A DNA stretch of 64,000 nucleotides, from assembly GCA_964497185.1 (NCBI GenBank), contig CAZCBX010000007.1, forward strand, positions 52,068 to 116,067, in the 5' to 3' direction. The notes beneath the pieces were generated by a model. That model did no database searches, had not been told where the DNA came from, and was given only the letters and a program-made list of their open reading frames with translations. How positions within the stretch are numbered: position 1 is the stretch's first letter; each line of letters begins with the position of its first letter. The stretch is from CAZCBX01 sp964497185. GTDB lineage: Bacteria > Bdellovibrionota_G > JALEGL01 > JAGRMV01. Shown piece by piece: positions 9,583 to 18,313 of this stretch. Both the position numbers and the translations under genes were made by a program.

Positions 9583-10125
9583 CTAGTCCAAGCGATAGGC
9601 TTTGGCATCGGCGACGTAATGTTGGGCTGAAGTCTGAATGTATTGAATTTCTTCATCGCTGAGCTTTCGAAAAAATGAAGCCGGATTGCCCGCCCAGATT
9701 TCTCCGGATGCGATGGTTTTTCGATACGGAACCATGGCACCCGCTGCGACCATGGCATGCGTTTGCACCACCGTGGCGTCCATGACTGTGGCGCCCATGC
9801 CCACAAAAGATTTGTGCTCCAATCGACAAGCGTGAATCACCGCGCCATGACCGATGGTCACATCATCCCCGATCCAGGTTGACCCATCACCATCTTGCGC
9901 AAATTCAGGACGTGTCACATGCACCACGGTGCCATCTTGAATGTTGGTGCGCGCACCAATGTCGATGGTATTGATGTCGCCACGCAAAACAACGCCTGGC
10001 CAGATGCTACTTTGAGGCCCAATGCGCACGCGTCCGATGACCACCGCGCCAGGCATGATCACTGCCGTTGGATCAATGTCCGGCGTATGGTCTTGAAAAG
10101 CAAGAATGGTCGGTTTGGCGTTCAT
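9583..10125 (-). CDS. Gamma-class carbonic anhydrase family protein
   Basis: A left-handed beta-helix protein of 180 residues with hexapeptide repeats across residues 15-150. Candidate zinc ligands are in VVHV and GHGAVIHAC, the spacing expected for the gamma-carbonic anhydrase/YrdA group. Members form trimers and some hydrate CO2, but YrdA-type members are often of unproven activity. The Arg/Asp/Gln block (VVLRGDINTIDIGARTNIQD) is the typical core. It is transcribed alone, 59 bp downstream of the pepN start. Confidence 0.92.
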   Translation of the reverse strand: MNAKPTILAFQDHTPDIDPTAVIMPGAVVIGRVRIGPQSSIWPGVVLRGDINTIDIGARTNIQDGTVVHVTRPEFAQDGDGSTWIGDDVTIGHGAVIHACRLEHKSFVGMGATVMDATVVQTHAMVAAGAMVPYRKTIASGEIWAGNPASFFRKLSDEEIQYIQTSAQHYVADAKAYRLD

Positions 10126-10179
10126 CTATTTTAGTGTAACAAAGAAAGAAAAAAACGAAAGCTGGCTACAATATTCATT

Positions 10180-10821
10180 TTAGGAAGATGGGACTGCTTG
10201 ACAGCGCCAAATATGCGACACGGTTAATTCATACATGTCGTCTTTTTTATCTCGCGGCAGTCCGCAAATCACTTCTGCTCGCATTGTATAAGTCTTGTTT
10301 TCAGGCTCGACTTGGTAAGAAAATTGCGGACTGCAATCGCCGGGGCAATCTTCATACATTTTCTTGCCCTCTTTGCCTTTGCCTTGCGAAAAATCGGTCA
10401 TCCAAGCCTGCAATGCTTCCACCGAAGAAAAAGGTTCAGGCTGATAAACCAGCGGGGTTTGCTGGGTTTTTTCCAAATGCGGTTGACAAGCTTGACGCTT
10501 TTTTGAATCTTCCACAAAAACCAGTGGCGTAGAAATCAGACCCACCAACGGTTGCACGCTGCAATCAGAGGAACATGCGACCTTCTCGGGCGTTTGCGCG
10601 GGTGGAAAAGAGGACAAGCCTTGCGCCAAAAGCTCTTTGGACAAATGTTTGATCGACGAATCTTTGTTTTGCAAATTGGCCCATACGCTGGCCGTGGCTT
10701 TTTGTGTGGCCAGCTGCTTGGTGGCCACCACCCCTTTGCACTCGGCATAAGCCTTATCGGCCCCCATCCATGCAAGCGCAGACATCCCAAAAAAACAAAT
10801 CATGGCAACTTTAGACTTCAT
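10180..10821 (-). CDS. Secreted Cys-containing protein of unknown function
   Basis: 213 residues with a clear signal peptide (MKSKVAMICFFGMSALAWMG...AYA), cleavage expected after AYA. The mature part has eight Cys, some paired close together (CSSDCS, CPGDC), suggesting disulfides in the periplasm or outside. I do not recognise a family. Confidence 0.7.
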   Translation of the reverse strand: MKSKVAMICFFGMSALAWMGADKAYAECKGVVATKQLATQKATASVWANLQNKDSSIKHLSKELLAQGLSSFPPAQTPEKVACSSDCSVQPLVGLISTPLVFVEDSKKRQACQPHLEKTQQTPLVYQPEPFSSVEALQAWMTDFSQGKGKEGKKMYEDCPGDCSPQFSYQVEPENKTYTMRAEVICGLPRDKKDDMYELTVSHIWRCQAVPSS

Positions 10822-10894
10822 ATCGCCGTTTATATCACGGTTTTACGCATGAAGCGCTATAACTTTGGACAGGTGTTAGGCAGACCCTAGACGT

Positions 10895-11152
10895 TTAATA
10901 GACGTTTTCTTGTTCTTGTATGGCCTGTTGGCGTGCCGATTCTGCCATCTCGGCCGCTTCCCTTGCTGGTTCGACAAACTTGTCTACTTTTTCGTCAAAC
11001 GTGGCGTTGGCCTTGCCAGTGATGTCATCTTTTAAATCCAGCGCGGCATCGGTCACGTCGTAATAAGTATTTTCTAACGTGGACATATTGGTAAAACCCA
11101 TCGCCGCCCCCATGACGATCAGCGCACAAATCAACAATCGAATCATTTCCAT
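10895..11152 (-). CDS. Small exported helical protein, unknown
   Basis: 85 residues: a hydrophobic N-terminal segment (IRLLICALIVMGAAMGF), then a highly charged, Ala/Glu-rich helical tail. It may be a signal anchor with a periplasmic helix. An AAGGGGT sequence precedes the first ATG closely. The second ATG (11146) has better spacing and could be the real start. Confidence 0.6.
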   Translation of the reverse strand: MEMIRLLICALIVMGAAMGFTNMSTLENTYYDVTDAALDLKDDITGKANATFDEKVDKFVEPAREAAEMAESARQQAIQEQENVY

Positions 11153-11259
11153 ACCCCTTGTGTGGTGTTAAAAACAATTCCATTGTACAAAAGACCTTCA
11201 GGAAGGGCTTCATTTTGTTTAAAAAAAATGAACCACCGCAACCAATGTTTCCATTTTTT

Positions 11260-12096
11260 TTAATTGATGATGCCAGGACAAAGAATGGAAGCAACATTCG
11301 ACCAAGGTGAATCCTCTGACACACCCTCTTGCCCCAGGGCTTTGACTTCATAACGCACCGACGTGCCTGGCACGCAGTTTGTAAAAGTATTGGTTCGCTC
11401 AAAGATATGGGGCGCCACAGTGGGTAGGTAATGATAAAAATCACTGTTGCCTTTTTGGTACCGAATCAAAAAACCCTCATGATCACTGCCAACATAAGCA
11501 TCCCACGCTGCCAAATGGGTTATATAGTCCGGATAAGGGTCATCAATGATCACCGTTCCGCCGCCGTTATCAGACTCCAATAAATGCCCACCCAAAGCGC
11601 CATAATTTTCTACGATTAAATTTTGCGGGGCTGCCAATTCAATCAAATCGGGATCGTTGTTGCCTTGGCCACCCGACCCATTGGAATCGTCTTGCTCCTG
11701 CTGGGTTCGGAAATACAATGTAAAATCTTTCAACATGCCTTGCGCTTCATGATAAAGCGCACCGTCAATGCGATAGTTGGTGGATGGTTCCAAGTTGTCC
11801 AAAATGTAATCCTGCGCATCTCCATCGATTTGATGACTGCTGACCAAAACATCACTGTCCTGCTTTTTTAAGTCCAATGCCAAATGAAACAAGGATGCAT
11901 TTTGCAGCGTCAACCATGCCACCGTGGCTTGTTTTGTCTGAACATCATTCACATAAGCGGAAAAAGTCTGCAAAGACGACGATGAAGCATCTGCATCCAA
12001 CGGCAGTGTGGTGCCCTCCGTCCCCAAAGGCACATTTCGGCATGCGGTCAAAAATAGGGCCAAAACACAGAACTCAAATATCGTTTTCCATTTCAT
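11260..12096 (-). CDS. Lipoprotein with fibronectin type III-like domains
   Basis: 278 residues. The signal peptide ends in the canonical lipobox LTAC (Cys19), so a lipid anchor is expected. Two beta-rich segments follow, separated by a Gly/Asn/Asp-rich linker near residues 135-150. The pattern NLEPSTNYRID and GTSVRYEVKALGQEGVSEDSPWSN is typical of fibronectin type III strands. It is probably surface-exposed or periplasmic, with unknown ligand. It is divergent from the pilin gene and its RNA element. Confidence 0.75.
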   Translation of the reverse strand: MKWKTIFEFCVLALFLTACRNVPLGTEGTTLPLDADASSSSLQTFSAYVNDVQTKQATVAWLTLQNASLFHLALDLKKQDSDVLVSSHQIDGDAQDYILDNLEPSTNYRIDGALYHEAQGMLKDFTLYFRTQQEQDDSNGSGGQGNNDPDLIELAAPQNLIVENYGALGGHLLESDNGGGTVIIDDPYPDYITHLAAWDAYVGSDHEGFLIRYQKGNSDFYHYLPTVAPHIFERTNTFTNCVPGTSVRYEVKALGQEGVSEDSPWSNVASILCPGIIN

Positions 12097-12200
12097 ACCT
12101 TTAAATAGAGCAAAAGATATGCCAACCGATTTTCAATTTTTCTAAAATAATTTCAATTACTTATACTTTTTTTGATGCGCCGATTTTTTGCTCTATTCGT

Positions 12201-12305
12201 AAAACCCCTGGGAACCCAAAGCCCATTACCTTAAAATCAACCCACTGTAGGGAAAGTTCCCTACGGAAACAAGGGTTGCTAGAGAGCAGCCCTGGGGTTT
12301 TTTTT
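12201..12305 (+). ncRNA. Candidate structured RNA or leader before pilin gene
   Basis: An outer stem AAAACCCCTGGG (12201-12212) pairs with CCCTGGGGTTTT (12290-12301), with one T-T mismatch, and runs into eight or more T, as in an intrinsic terminator. Inside are a hairpin GTAGGG/CCCTAC (12247-12264) and a hairpin AGGGTTGCT/AGCAGCCCT (12272-12293). The last hairpin uses bases needed by the outer stem, so two folds exclude each other. The pilin ATG is 39 bp further on. I do not recognise a known riboswitch class. Confidence 0.5.
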
Positions 12306-12343
12306 ATTTGCCTTGAATGAGAGTTTAAGTCACCATTATATAT

Positions 12344-13042
12344 ATGAAAATAAAACATCCATCTCATAGAACTCGTTCTGCCAACCAGGGTTTCACCCTT
12401 ATTGAATTGATGGTGGTGGTGGCCATAATTGGGCTGTTGGCCGCACTATCCGCTCAATCGTATGACACCTATGTACGACGTGCTCGGTCGGTGGAAGCGC
12501 ACCAAAACTTATCCATTTTTGCGCAAGCCCAAATTGTATACCATCAAAATGAAAATCAATTTGTGACCGTGGCCACGCCGAGTTGGTCACGCGTTTATCC
12601 GGATGGTCGTTATCGAAACATCGTTGATACCAACACTGAAATCCTGTGGGGCCTCTTGGGCGAACCCTTTCCTGGCAGTATTGAATATCGGTATATGTAT
12701 GCCGGCGCCTCAGGAGGAACCGATGGTGCGGGCAGCCCTTTGGTCGTACGACCTGCACCTGGCAACATTGTGGGTAACAAACAATTGATGGAACCTGGAA
12801 GTTACGATGGAAATAATTATGCCATCGTTCAAACCCAATCCGGTGAAGACTGCGGCTTTACATTTGATTACGCCGGTTTTGGCATTGGGCAACAACCCAA
12901 TGAACGCTGGACGCTCATGCTGGCGGTAGCCGATTTAAAATTAACCGATCCCAATCTATGTACAGTTTATTTAAAAGTGCTGCGCGTAAAAGATGGTACG
13001 GTGGCCATGAGTCCGGCCATTGATTTGTATGGAGACAATTAA
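12344..13042 (+). CDS. Type IV pilin-like (major pilin/pseudopilin) protein
   Basis: 232 residues. A 15-residue basic leader ends in Gly, followed by the prepilin peptidase site and N-methylation motif G|FTLIEL, with Glu at position 5 of the mature protein. The hydrophobic helix VVVAIIGLLAALSAQ then follows. The globular part contains two Cys in its C-terminal half (EDCGF and NLCTV) that could form the D-region disulfide. It could be a major pilin, a minor pilin or a type II pseudopilin; no assembly genes are adjacent to decide. The structured RNA candidate just upstream may regulate it. Confidence 0.88.
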   Translation: MKIKHPSHRTRSANQGFTLIELMVVVAIIGLLAALSAQSYDTYVRRARSVEAHQNLSIFAQAQIVYHQNENQFVTVATPSWSRVYPDGRYRNIVDTNTEILWGLLGEPFPGSIEYRYMYAGASGGTDGAGSPLVVRPAPGNIVGNKQLMEPGSYDGNNYAIVQTQSGEDCGFTFDYAGFGIGQQPNERWTLMLAVADLKLTDPNLCTVYLKVLRVKDGTVAMSPAIDLYGDN

Positions 13043-13078
13043 CTTTTTGTAGAATCAATCTTGGTGATTCAAAGCATT

Positions 13079-13110
13079 AAAAAAGGAGCCCTTTTGAGGC
13101 TCCTTTTTTT
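13079..13110. terminator. Bidirectional intrinsic terminator
   Basis: AAAAAAGGAGCC (13079-13090) pairs with GGCTCCTTTTTT (13098-13109) across a 7-nt loop. T-runs exist in both readings, serving the pilin gene and the convergent repeat-protein gene. Confidence 0.85.
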
Positions 13111-13148
13111 GTAAAAAGAAACAATGTTCTTTTCAGCTTAAGTAAAGC

Positions 13149-13709
13149 TTAGTAGTTATTTTTATAACGTTTCTTTGCTTCTTTTTTGTTTTTTCGTGCG
13201 CGGTTTAAATCTTGTTTATCCGCATTGGGATAATCTTCGCGTACTTCGTTGACTTCATCTTTGTATTTGGCTGCATTGCGCACATCGGATGCTTTGGCAT
13301 TGGGATATTTGCTATGCAACTTGTTGAGTTTTTCTTTGTTGTTGATCGCGCCGCGAATCTCTTTTCGGCTCGCATTGGGGTACTTTTCAGACAATTGCCA
13401 TGCTTGGTAAAAGTCTTTCTTGTTGTATTCGGGGTTGTTTTTGTGAAAGTTGTAAGCGCGTTTAAATTCGCTCTGCTCAACTTCGGGGTGCATTTTGTGG
13501 AAATTGTAAGCTGCAGCGGCTTCGTCGCGTGAAATTTCAGGATATTTATCACGAAATTCTTGAAGCTGCTCTTTGGATACGTTGGTGGTGTCGTTGGCAG
13601 CAATTTTGGTGTCGTTGTTGCCGTCTGAAGCCATCGCATAAGATGTGCTTACTGCGCCCATGGGCAGAGCCAACGCAGCCGCAAGGCCTAAATACATTGT
13701 CTTTTTCAT
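13149..13709 (-). CDS. Secreted YPNA-type tandem repeat protein
   Basis: 186 residues with a signal peptide (MKKTMYLGLAAALALPMGAV...AMA). The mature protein has about six imperfect repeats of 19-23 residues. Each has YP or HP / NP, then N/E-A/V/Y, then a charged helix (for example KYPNASRKEIRGA, KYPNAKASDVRNA, DYPNADKQDLNRA). N-terminal copies are more acidic and C-terminal ones strongly basic (ending KKEAKKRYKNNY). This would make a helical solenoid or brush in the periplasm or outside, perhaps binding polyanions; that is inference. RBS AGGGAGA lies just upstream of the ATG. Confidence 0.75.
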   Translation of the reverse strand: MKKTMYLGLAAALALPMGAVSTSYAMASDGNNDTKIAANDTTNVSKEQLQEFRDKYPEISRDEAAAAYNFHKMHPEVEQSEFKRAYNFHKNNPEYNKKDFYQAWQLSEKYPNASRKEIRGAINNKEKLNKLHSKYPNAKASDVRNAAKYKDEVNEVREDYPNADKQDLNRARKNKKEAKKRYKNNY

Positions 13710-13875
13710 ATTGATCTCCCTGTAAAGAGGTTAATTTGTTATTTATACACTGACATATCAAACATGAATGCCAGCTGAATGACTTCTTTGTACCGCAGCT
13801 GAAGCCAAAAGCACCTAACTTTTAGTATAAAAAAGTGATGAAGAAAAGCCTGGATTAGGGGAGACTAGGCAGACC

Positions 13876-14958
13876 CTAGCCCAGCACCCATGTAACCATC
13901 TGTTGATACAAGGGGATGCCAATGGTGACATTGTAGGTAAAGGTTAGTCCCAATGCGCTGGCCAGGGGTAACGTGGGGCTGGCTTTAGGAAATGCCAGCT
14001 GCTGAATGGCGGGCAAGGCAATGTAGGAAGCCGACGCACAAAGAACTGCAAAGAGGGTCACTGAACCTGCGTGAATCACATGGCCTGTTAGCTGTATGTA
14101 CACATAGGTCATGGCAATGCCCACCAGTGCAAAAACGTTTGGACCCAACAACCCAAATATATAAAAGGATGGACCTACATTCTTAAGATCTTTGAGGTGG
14201 TTGGCTGCCATCATGCCCACCGCAAGCAAAAACAAAGACAACAGCGGCTGAAAAAGTTTTACAAAGAGCAAATAATCGCCTTGTTCTGGATTGGACCCCT
14301 GAATGCCGGCCACCACGCCAATAAAAATGCCCCCAAATAAAAGATACAGGCCGGGGTTAAATATGATTTCCAACAGTACTTTTCGACTCCACACGGTTTT
14401 GGCCGATGCTTCCACCACTTGATCACTGCGGTAACCCACTTCATGGGGCATCATGCCTTGGGCGTCCATTCTTTGCTGCTTTAATCGGGAGACCAAAAAC
14501 AACGCAACAAAACAGCCGGGAATTTCCATGGCGGCGAGCATGACAGGCATGTACGAGTCATACTCAATGCCCGCAGAATTAAGCATGCCCACAGCAGTAA
14601 CAAAGGTACCTGCCGACACAGATCCATAATATCCAGCAATGGCAGCCGCATCGAGTTTGCGCAGGCTCGACCACGACTGCAAAAAACCATACGCCAACAA
14701 ACCAATCAATGCATTGGCGCCGACGCCCAAACCTATGTATCCAAGTGCACTAAAGAGCTCAGAAGAGCGCAATTGTGCCAGCTCAATGCCCCCGTGCCAA
14801 CCAATGGCCAATAGCAAGTAAGTGGTCAGCGATTTGTACAAAACGTCGGGGAATTCATACGGAACTTTTAAAAGCGGAATGCCAAACCCCAGTATAAAAA
14901 AGAGAATCAAGGGTTTGAATAAATTGGCTTGAAAATTATGCAAAAATTCAATCAACAT
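13876..14958 (-). CDS. SbtA-type sodium-dependent bicarbonate transporter family
   Basis: 360 residues with about ten membrane helices in two inverted halves, and a central cytoplasmic loop (LKQQRMDAQGMMPHEVGYRSD). The blocks LLLAIGWHGGIELA and AIAGYYGSVSAGTFVTAVGML are typical of the SbtA/DUF897 family, of which cyanobacterial SbtA imports bicarbonate with Na+. The substrate in this organism is inferred from family only. A GGAG Shine-Dalgarno sits 6 nt before the ATG. The gene follows the unknown membrane protein by 37 bp and may be co-transcribed with it. Confidence 0.85.
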   Translation of the reverse strand: MLIEFLHNFQANLFKPLILFFILGFGIPLLKVPYEFPDVLYKSLTTYLLLAIGWHGGIELAQLRSSELFSALGYIGLGVGANALIGLLAYGFLQSWSSLRKLDAAAIAGYYGSVSAGTFVTAVGMLNSAGIEYDSYMPVMLAAMEIPGCFVALFLVSRLKQQRMDAQGMMPHEVGYRSDQVVEASAKTVWSRKVLLEIIFNPGLYLLFGGIFIGVVAGIQGSNPEQGDYLLFVKLFQPLLSLFLLAVGMMAANHLKDLKNVGPSFYIFGLLGPNVFALVGIAMTYVYIQLTGHVIHAGSVTLFAVLCASASYIALPAIQQLAFPKASPTLPLASALGLTFTYNVTIGIPLYQQMVTWVLG

Positions 14959-14995
14959 ACTTATCTCCGACCCCTATCTAAGACCCATGCAAGCG

Positions 14996-15685
14996 TCAAT
15001 TTTCCTGCGCCACTTTCATACCACCCAGGTAAAAACACCAGGCACCCAGCGCCATCCATACGTGGCTGACATCTAAATGATTGAACCAAATACCCAACCC
15101 CCACTGCATCGAAAAAACAATGGCCGAAATCACGCACATGGCCACGCCGCCTAAAAACCACAAGCTGGTTTTTTTCTGAAATCGAAGCCATGCGTACCCA
15201 AAAAAACCGCCACAAACCACTAAAATGCCATAGCCCGCATGCACCTCCACCCACTTGAAGTTCAGCGTTATGCAAACCAGTGCGACAAAAATAGCCAACT
15301 CAAGCCAATTGAGCGAAAGCCAAAATTGGCGCCACCGTTTGGATACGTGGCGCTGGGCATAGGCAATCGCCGTTCGCTCCAAAAAACCAATGGATATCAT
15401 TGAAATCAGCCAGCCTGGTAATTTCCAACCATGGGATAAATGAGGCATGAGACCGTGGCCCACCACGCCGCCATAGATGGTGGCCGCAGCCATGCTAACA
15501 AAGAAAATGCGAAGATACGCCAGCTCTTTCAATGGCTTTGTTTGCTGCTTGAGCTGTCGATACGCATAGAGACACACCATACCCACCATGACATCCGTAA
15601 GAACGGTGACGGGCTCTGCCAGTTCAAAACGGCCAATAAAGATGGAAGGTTGCATACTGCCTAGTACCTTTTCACATTGTTTCAT
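14996..15685 (-). CDS. Seven-helix membrane protein, unknown (CREST-like?)
   Basis: 229 residues with about seven hydrophobic helices. Histidines sit in GHGLMPHLSHG (first half) and FNHLDVSHVWMALG (last helix). This Ser/His/Asp pattern is reminiscent of CREST-superfamily membrane hydrolases such as ceramidases, but the match is weak and I do not assign function. The start may instead be the ATG at 15655, just before the first helix. It precedes the SbtA gene. Confidence 0.6.
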   Translation of the reverse strand: MKQCEKVLGSMQPSIFIGRFELAEPVTVLTDVMVGMVCLYAYRQLKQQTKPLKELAYLRIFFVSMAAATIYGGVVGHGLMPHLSHGWKLPGWLISMISIGFLERTAIAYAQRHVSKRWRQFWLSLNWLELAIFVALVCITLNFKWVEVHAGYGILVVCGGFFGYAWLRFQKKTSLWFLGGVAMCVISAIVFSMQWGLGIWFNHLDVSHVWMALGAWCFYLGGMKVAQEN

Positions 15686-15783
15686 AATGGCAACTGAAAA
15701 CGTGGGGCGTTGGGGTTGGGTCCAACGATTTGTTTGTGTATTTATGGCGCAAATGGCTTTATAGTGACCTACATCCGACCATC

Positions 15784-17100
15784 ATGATCCTGATTTTACG
15801 ACATGTTTTTTTGCCCGCTTTTTGTTTTGTTTGCACACTGCTCGCCACTGCGCCTTTTTTACTGCATGCCCAAAACACTGATTTGGGCAAAGTGCAATCC
15901 ATTGAAATTCAAGGGCTACAAAAAACCAAGCCTAGCGTCATTTTAAATGAAATTGATTTTGCGCCAGGTCAACAGCTCACCCAAGAAGTGCTGGATCGCA
16001 GTCTTTTAAGGCTGCAAAACCTGATCATCTTTGAAGATATCACCTTTGAAGTCCTGCCTTTGACCCAAGATACCATCAAGGTAACCATCACTGTTGATGA
16101 GCGGTGGACCCTTTTGCCCATCGCCAAGGTGATCGGCTCCGGTGGGTCCACTTCCATCACCTTGGGTGCTTACGATGTGAATTTTCTAGGTCGATTCTAC
16201 GAGGTGGGGCTTCAATACGACAATGTCAATGGACAAAGCGGGGGTGTAACTTGGTTTCGAAACCGTCGTCTTTTTGGCACACGGGTGACCATCGGTTACG
16301 ACCTTTGGCTTAATAGCCGCAATCGGTATGTGTATGGCAACGACGAAACCATTGACGGTGGTTTTACCCTCAATCGACGCACCGCTCGCTTTTTCTCATC
16401 CAAAGAAGTGCACTACAATTTTGAATATGGTGGGGGTGTTGTTCTCGATCATTATTGGTCCTCCGAGGACGGCTTGAGTGATGCGCAAGTCCAAAACAAT
16501 CAAGACAATGGTTTTATGGTTCCGATCACCACAACCCAGTGGATCGCAGAATTTTTTGTGCGCCTGGGTAAAATCAACACCGATGTTTATTTGGATCGAG
16601 GCTTCGAGACCACGGCCAATCTGAGGCTTACCAAAAGTGGGGTATTGAATTCGGATTTAAGCTGGTATCAATGGGAACAGCGCATTCGGTGGTTTCAGCG
16701 CATTGGCCACCATCACAATTTTGGCGCGCAACTTCGATATGGCAGCACCAATGCTTCACCTTTGACCACTCAATTTTTTTTGGGCGGCAATGAAACCGTG
16801 CGGGGCTTGCTCGACGGACATGTCATTGCCCAACACTTTGTACAAGCCAATGCTGAATATCGCATTCATGCGGCGCAAGCCAGTTGGGTGATTTTGCAAC
16901 CGGTTGTATTTGCAGATGCTTTGATGTCAAACACCCCAACACAAAATATTTTGGACGCCCAAGCCATTGCATCGGTGGGTGGCGGGATTCGATTCATTTC
17001 GCCCAAGATTGCCAGACTCAATATTCGACTGGATGTAGGCCAAACTTTTGGCCGAATTCGTGCGCTCAATGTCTCTTTTGGGCTGCAACAGTTTTTTTAA
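15784..17100 (+). CDS. BamA/TamA-like outer-membrane barrel with POTRA domain
   Basis: 438 residues from the ATG at 15784, chosen because the signal peptide (MILILRHVFLPAFCFV...LHA) begins there; the frame is open 18 codons upstream. One POTRA domain (about residues 33-110: VQSIEIQGLQKTKPSVILNEI...VTITVDERW) is followed by a 16-strand type barrel. A conserved RGL in NETVRGLLDG is the usual loop-6 type motif of the Omp85 superfamily, and it ends in Phe, as outer-membrane proteins do. A single POTRA is fewer than in BamA, so this is probably an accessory Omp85 protein. No partner gene is adjacent. Confidence 0.85.
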   Translation: MILILRHVFLPAFCFVCTLLATAPFLLHAQNTDLGKVQSIEIQGLQKTKPSVILNEIDFAPGQQLTQEVLDRSLLRLQNLIIFEDITFEVLPLTQDTIKVTITVDERWTLLPIAKVIGSGGSTSITLGAYDVNFLGRFYEVGLQYDNVNGQSGGVTWFRNRRLFGTRVTIGYDLWLNSRNRYVYGNDETIDGGFTLNRRTARFFSSKEVHYNFEYGGGVVLDHYWSSEDGLSDAQVQNNQDNGFMVPITTTQWIAEFFVRLGKINTDVYLDRGFETTANLRLTKSGVLNSDLSWYQWEQRIRWFQRIGHHHNFGAQLRYGSTNASPLTTQFFLGGNETVRGLLDGHVIAQHFVQANAEYRIHAAQASWVILQPVVFADALMSNTPTQNILDAQAIASVGGGIRFISPKIARLNIRLDVGQTFGRIRALNVSFGLQQFF

Positions 17101-17213
17101 GCAAAAAATACCAATAAACCATGTGAAACACCTAACGATAGCAATGCGCGAAGTGCAAATGGATGTGTATGATCCCACTGTAAAACATTGAAGAACAATT
17201 AAAGGAGTATAAC

Positions 17214-17660
17214 ATGAGCCAAAACACTTGGACCGTGGTTGCTGATTCCAGCCAAGCCATTATTTATGAAGGTGCCCCCATGGGCGACAATTTACAAAAA
17301 ATTGAAAAGTTCATCAATGAAGATGCAACCAAAGATAAAAAAGAGCTGGAAACCGATGGCCCGGGACAAGCATTTAACCGCCACGGACCCGGTCAGCATT
17401 CGATGACCAAAGAAGTTAGCGCCTCAGAACATGTCACAAAAATGTTTTCGAAGACTGTGGCAGACTATTTACAACATGCCCGTGCCAATTCCAACTATGC
17501 GCGGCTTATTATCGTTGCCGACCCCACTTTTTTGGGCGAACTTCGAGACAGCCTAGACACAGCCACGGCTCGACTGGTTGTAGACACCATTGATCACAAC
17601 ATTACACACATGAATGCGAAACAAATCCGAACATATCTAAAAGAACACGTCGAATTATAA
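17214..17660 (+). CDS. Host attachment protein family (eRF1-like fold)
   Basis: 148-residue cytoplasmic protein. It begins TWTVVADSSQAIIYE and contains SASEHVTKMFSKTVADYLQHA and LIIVADPTFLGELRDSL, typical of the family named for Agrobacterium plant attachment. The family is related to archaeal release-factor domains; its biochemical role is unknown. Strong RBS AAAGGAG at 8 nt. The name should not be taken as evidence of host contact. Confidence 0.85.
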   Translation: MSQNTWTVVADSSQAIIYEGAPMGDNLQKIEKFINEDATKDKKELETDGPGQAFNRHGPGQHSMTKEVSASEHVTKMFSKTVADYLQHARANSNYARLIIVADPTFLGELRDSLDTATARLVVDTIDHNITHMNAKQIRTYLKEHVEL

Positions 17661-17721
17661 TTTTTTCAATTATTTTTCTCACTGCCCAATACATGGCAGT
17701 TTATGGATCTAAACCGACTAC

Positions 17722-17760
17722 AAAAAAAAGGCGCTCTATGTTTAAAACATAGAGCGCCTT
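17722..17760 (-). terminator. Intrinsic terminator of the PRC-barrel gene
   Basis: A 15-bp or longer stem (AAGGCGCTCTATGTT with its complement, 17729-17760) is followed on the minus strand by a run of eight T. Confidence 0.85.
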
Positions 17761-17782
17761 GATCGTTAGTCAGCAGACTTGT

Positions 17783-18139
17783 TTAGCGTACGGTGCCGTA
17801 CTCATAACCATAGTGGCTATAGGTTTGCTGAGCAAAAGTTGGGTCCGCAAGATCCGGCCAGTTGTTTTCGTCGAAACCTTCGGCGGCTTTAAGCTTTTCT
17901 TTGTCCACATTGAGGATTAATTTCTTATCTTCGGTGTCCAAAGTAAATGCTTGGGGTGGAACGGCAAAAAGTTTGTCGCCCATGCCCAAAAAGCCACCAA
18001 ATGACAATACATAGTATTGAACTTTGTTGGTGTCTGTGCAGATCATGATATCTTTAATGGTGCCAAGGTCTTCACCTTGTGGGTTTTTGACGGTATTGTC
18101 GGTCAAAGAGCTGGATGATAGTACGCAATCTTTGGTCAT
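17783..18139 (-). CDS. PRC-barrel domain protein
   Basis: 118 residues. Residues 10-80 form a PRC-barrel (NTVKNPQGEDLGTIKDIMI, VQYYVLSFGGFLGMGDKLFAVP), a small beta-barrel found in photosynthetic reaction centre H subunits, RimM and many stress-linked soluble proteins. The tail (WPDLADPTFAQQTYSHYGYEYG) is Tyr-rich. AAGGAG sits 8 nt before the ATG and a strong terminator follows, so it is monocistronic. Function unknown; a stress role is common for such genes. Confidence 0.88.
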   Translation of the reverse strand: MTKDCVLSSSSLTDNTVKNPQGEDLGTIKDIMICTDTNKVQYYVLSFGGFLGMGDKLFAVPPQAFTLDTEDKKLILNVDKEKLKAAEGFDENNWPDLADPTFAQQTYSHYGYEYGTVR

Positions 18140-18313
18140 TGTAATCTCCTTTTGTTGTTATTATAAAATTTGTCACAGTTTTTTTTCAACTGCTTTTCAA
18201 TTGATTGTGTTCTCTTTATACGGCCATTGTAGATCTCATGATACTTACTTTGGATAAAACCATGGCTTGTGGATTATTTTTGGACACAAAAACAATTGTG
18301 TTATGACAATTGA

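Noticed and set aside
12201..12305. GEMM (c-di-GMP) riboswitch before the pilin gene
   Set aside because: The conserved GEMM core words are not present in this segment.
10877..13879. A 14-bp word TAGGCAGACCCTAG occurs twice, each just after a minus-strand gene
   Set aside because: Several 14-bp identities are expected by chance in 64 kb, and no other copies or structure support a repeat family.
17214..17660. Host attachment name read as evidence of symbiosis or pathogenicity
   Set aside because: The family is widespread in free-living bacteria; the name comes from one early example.
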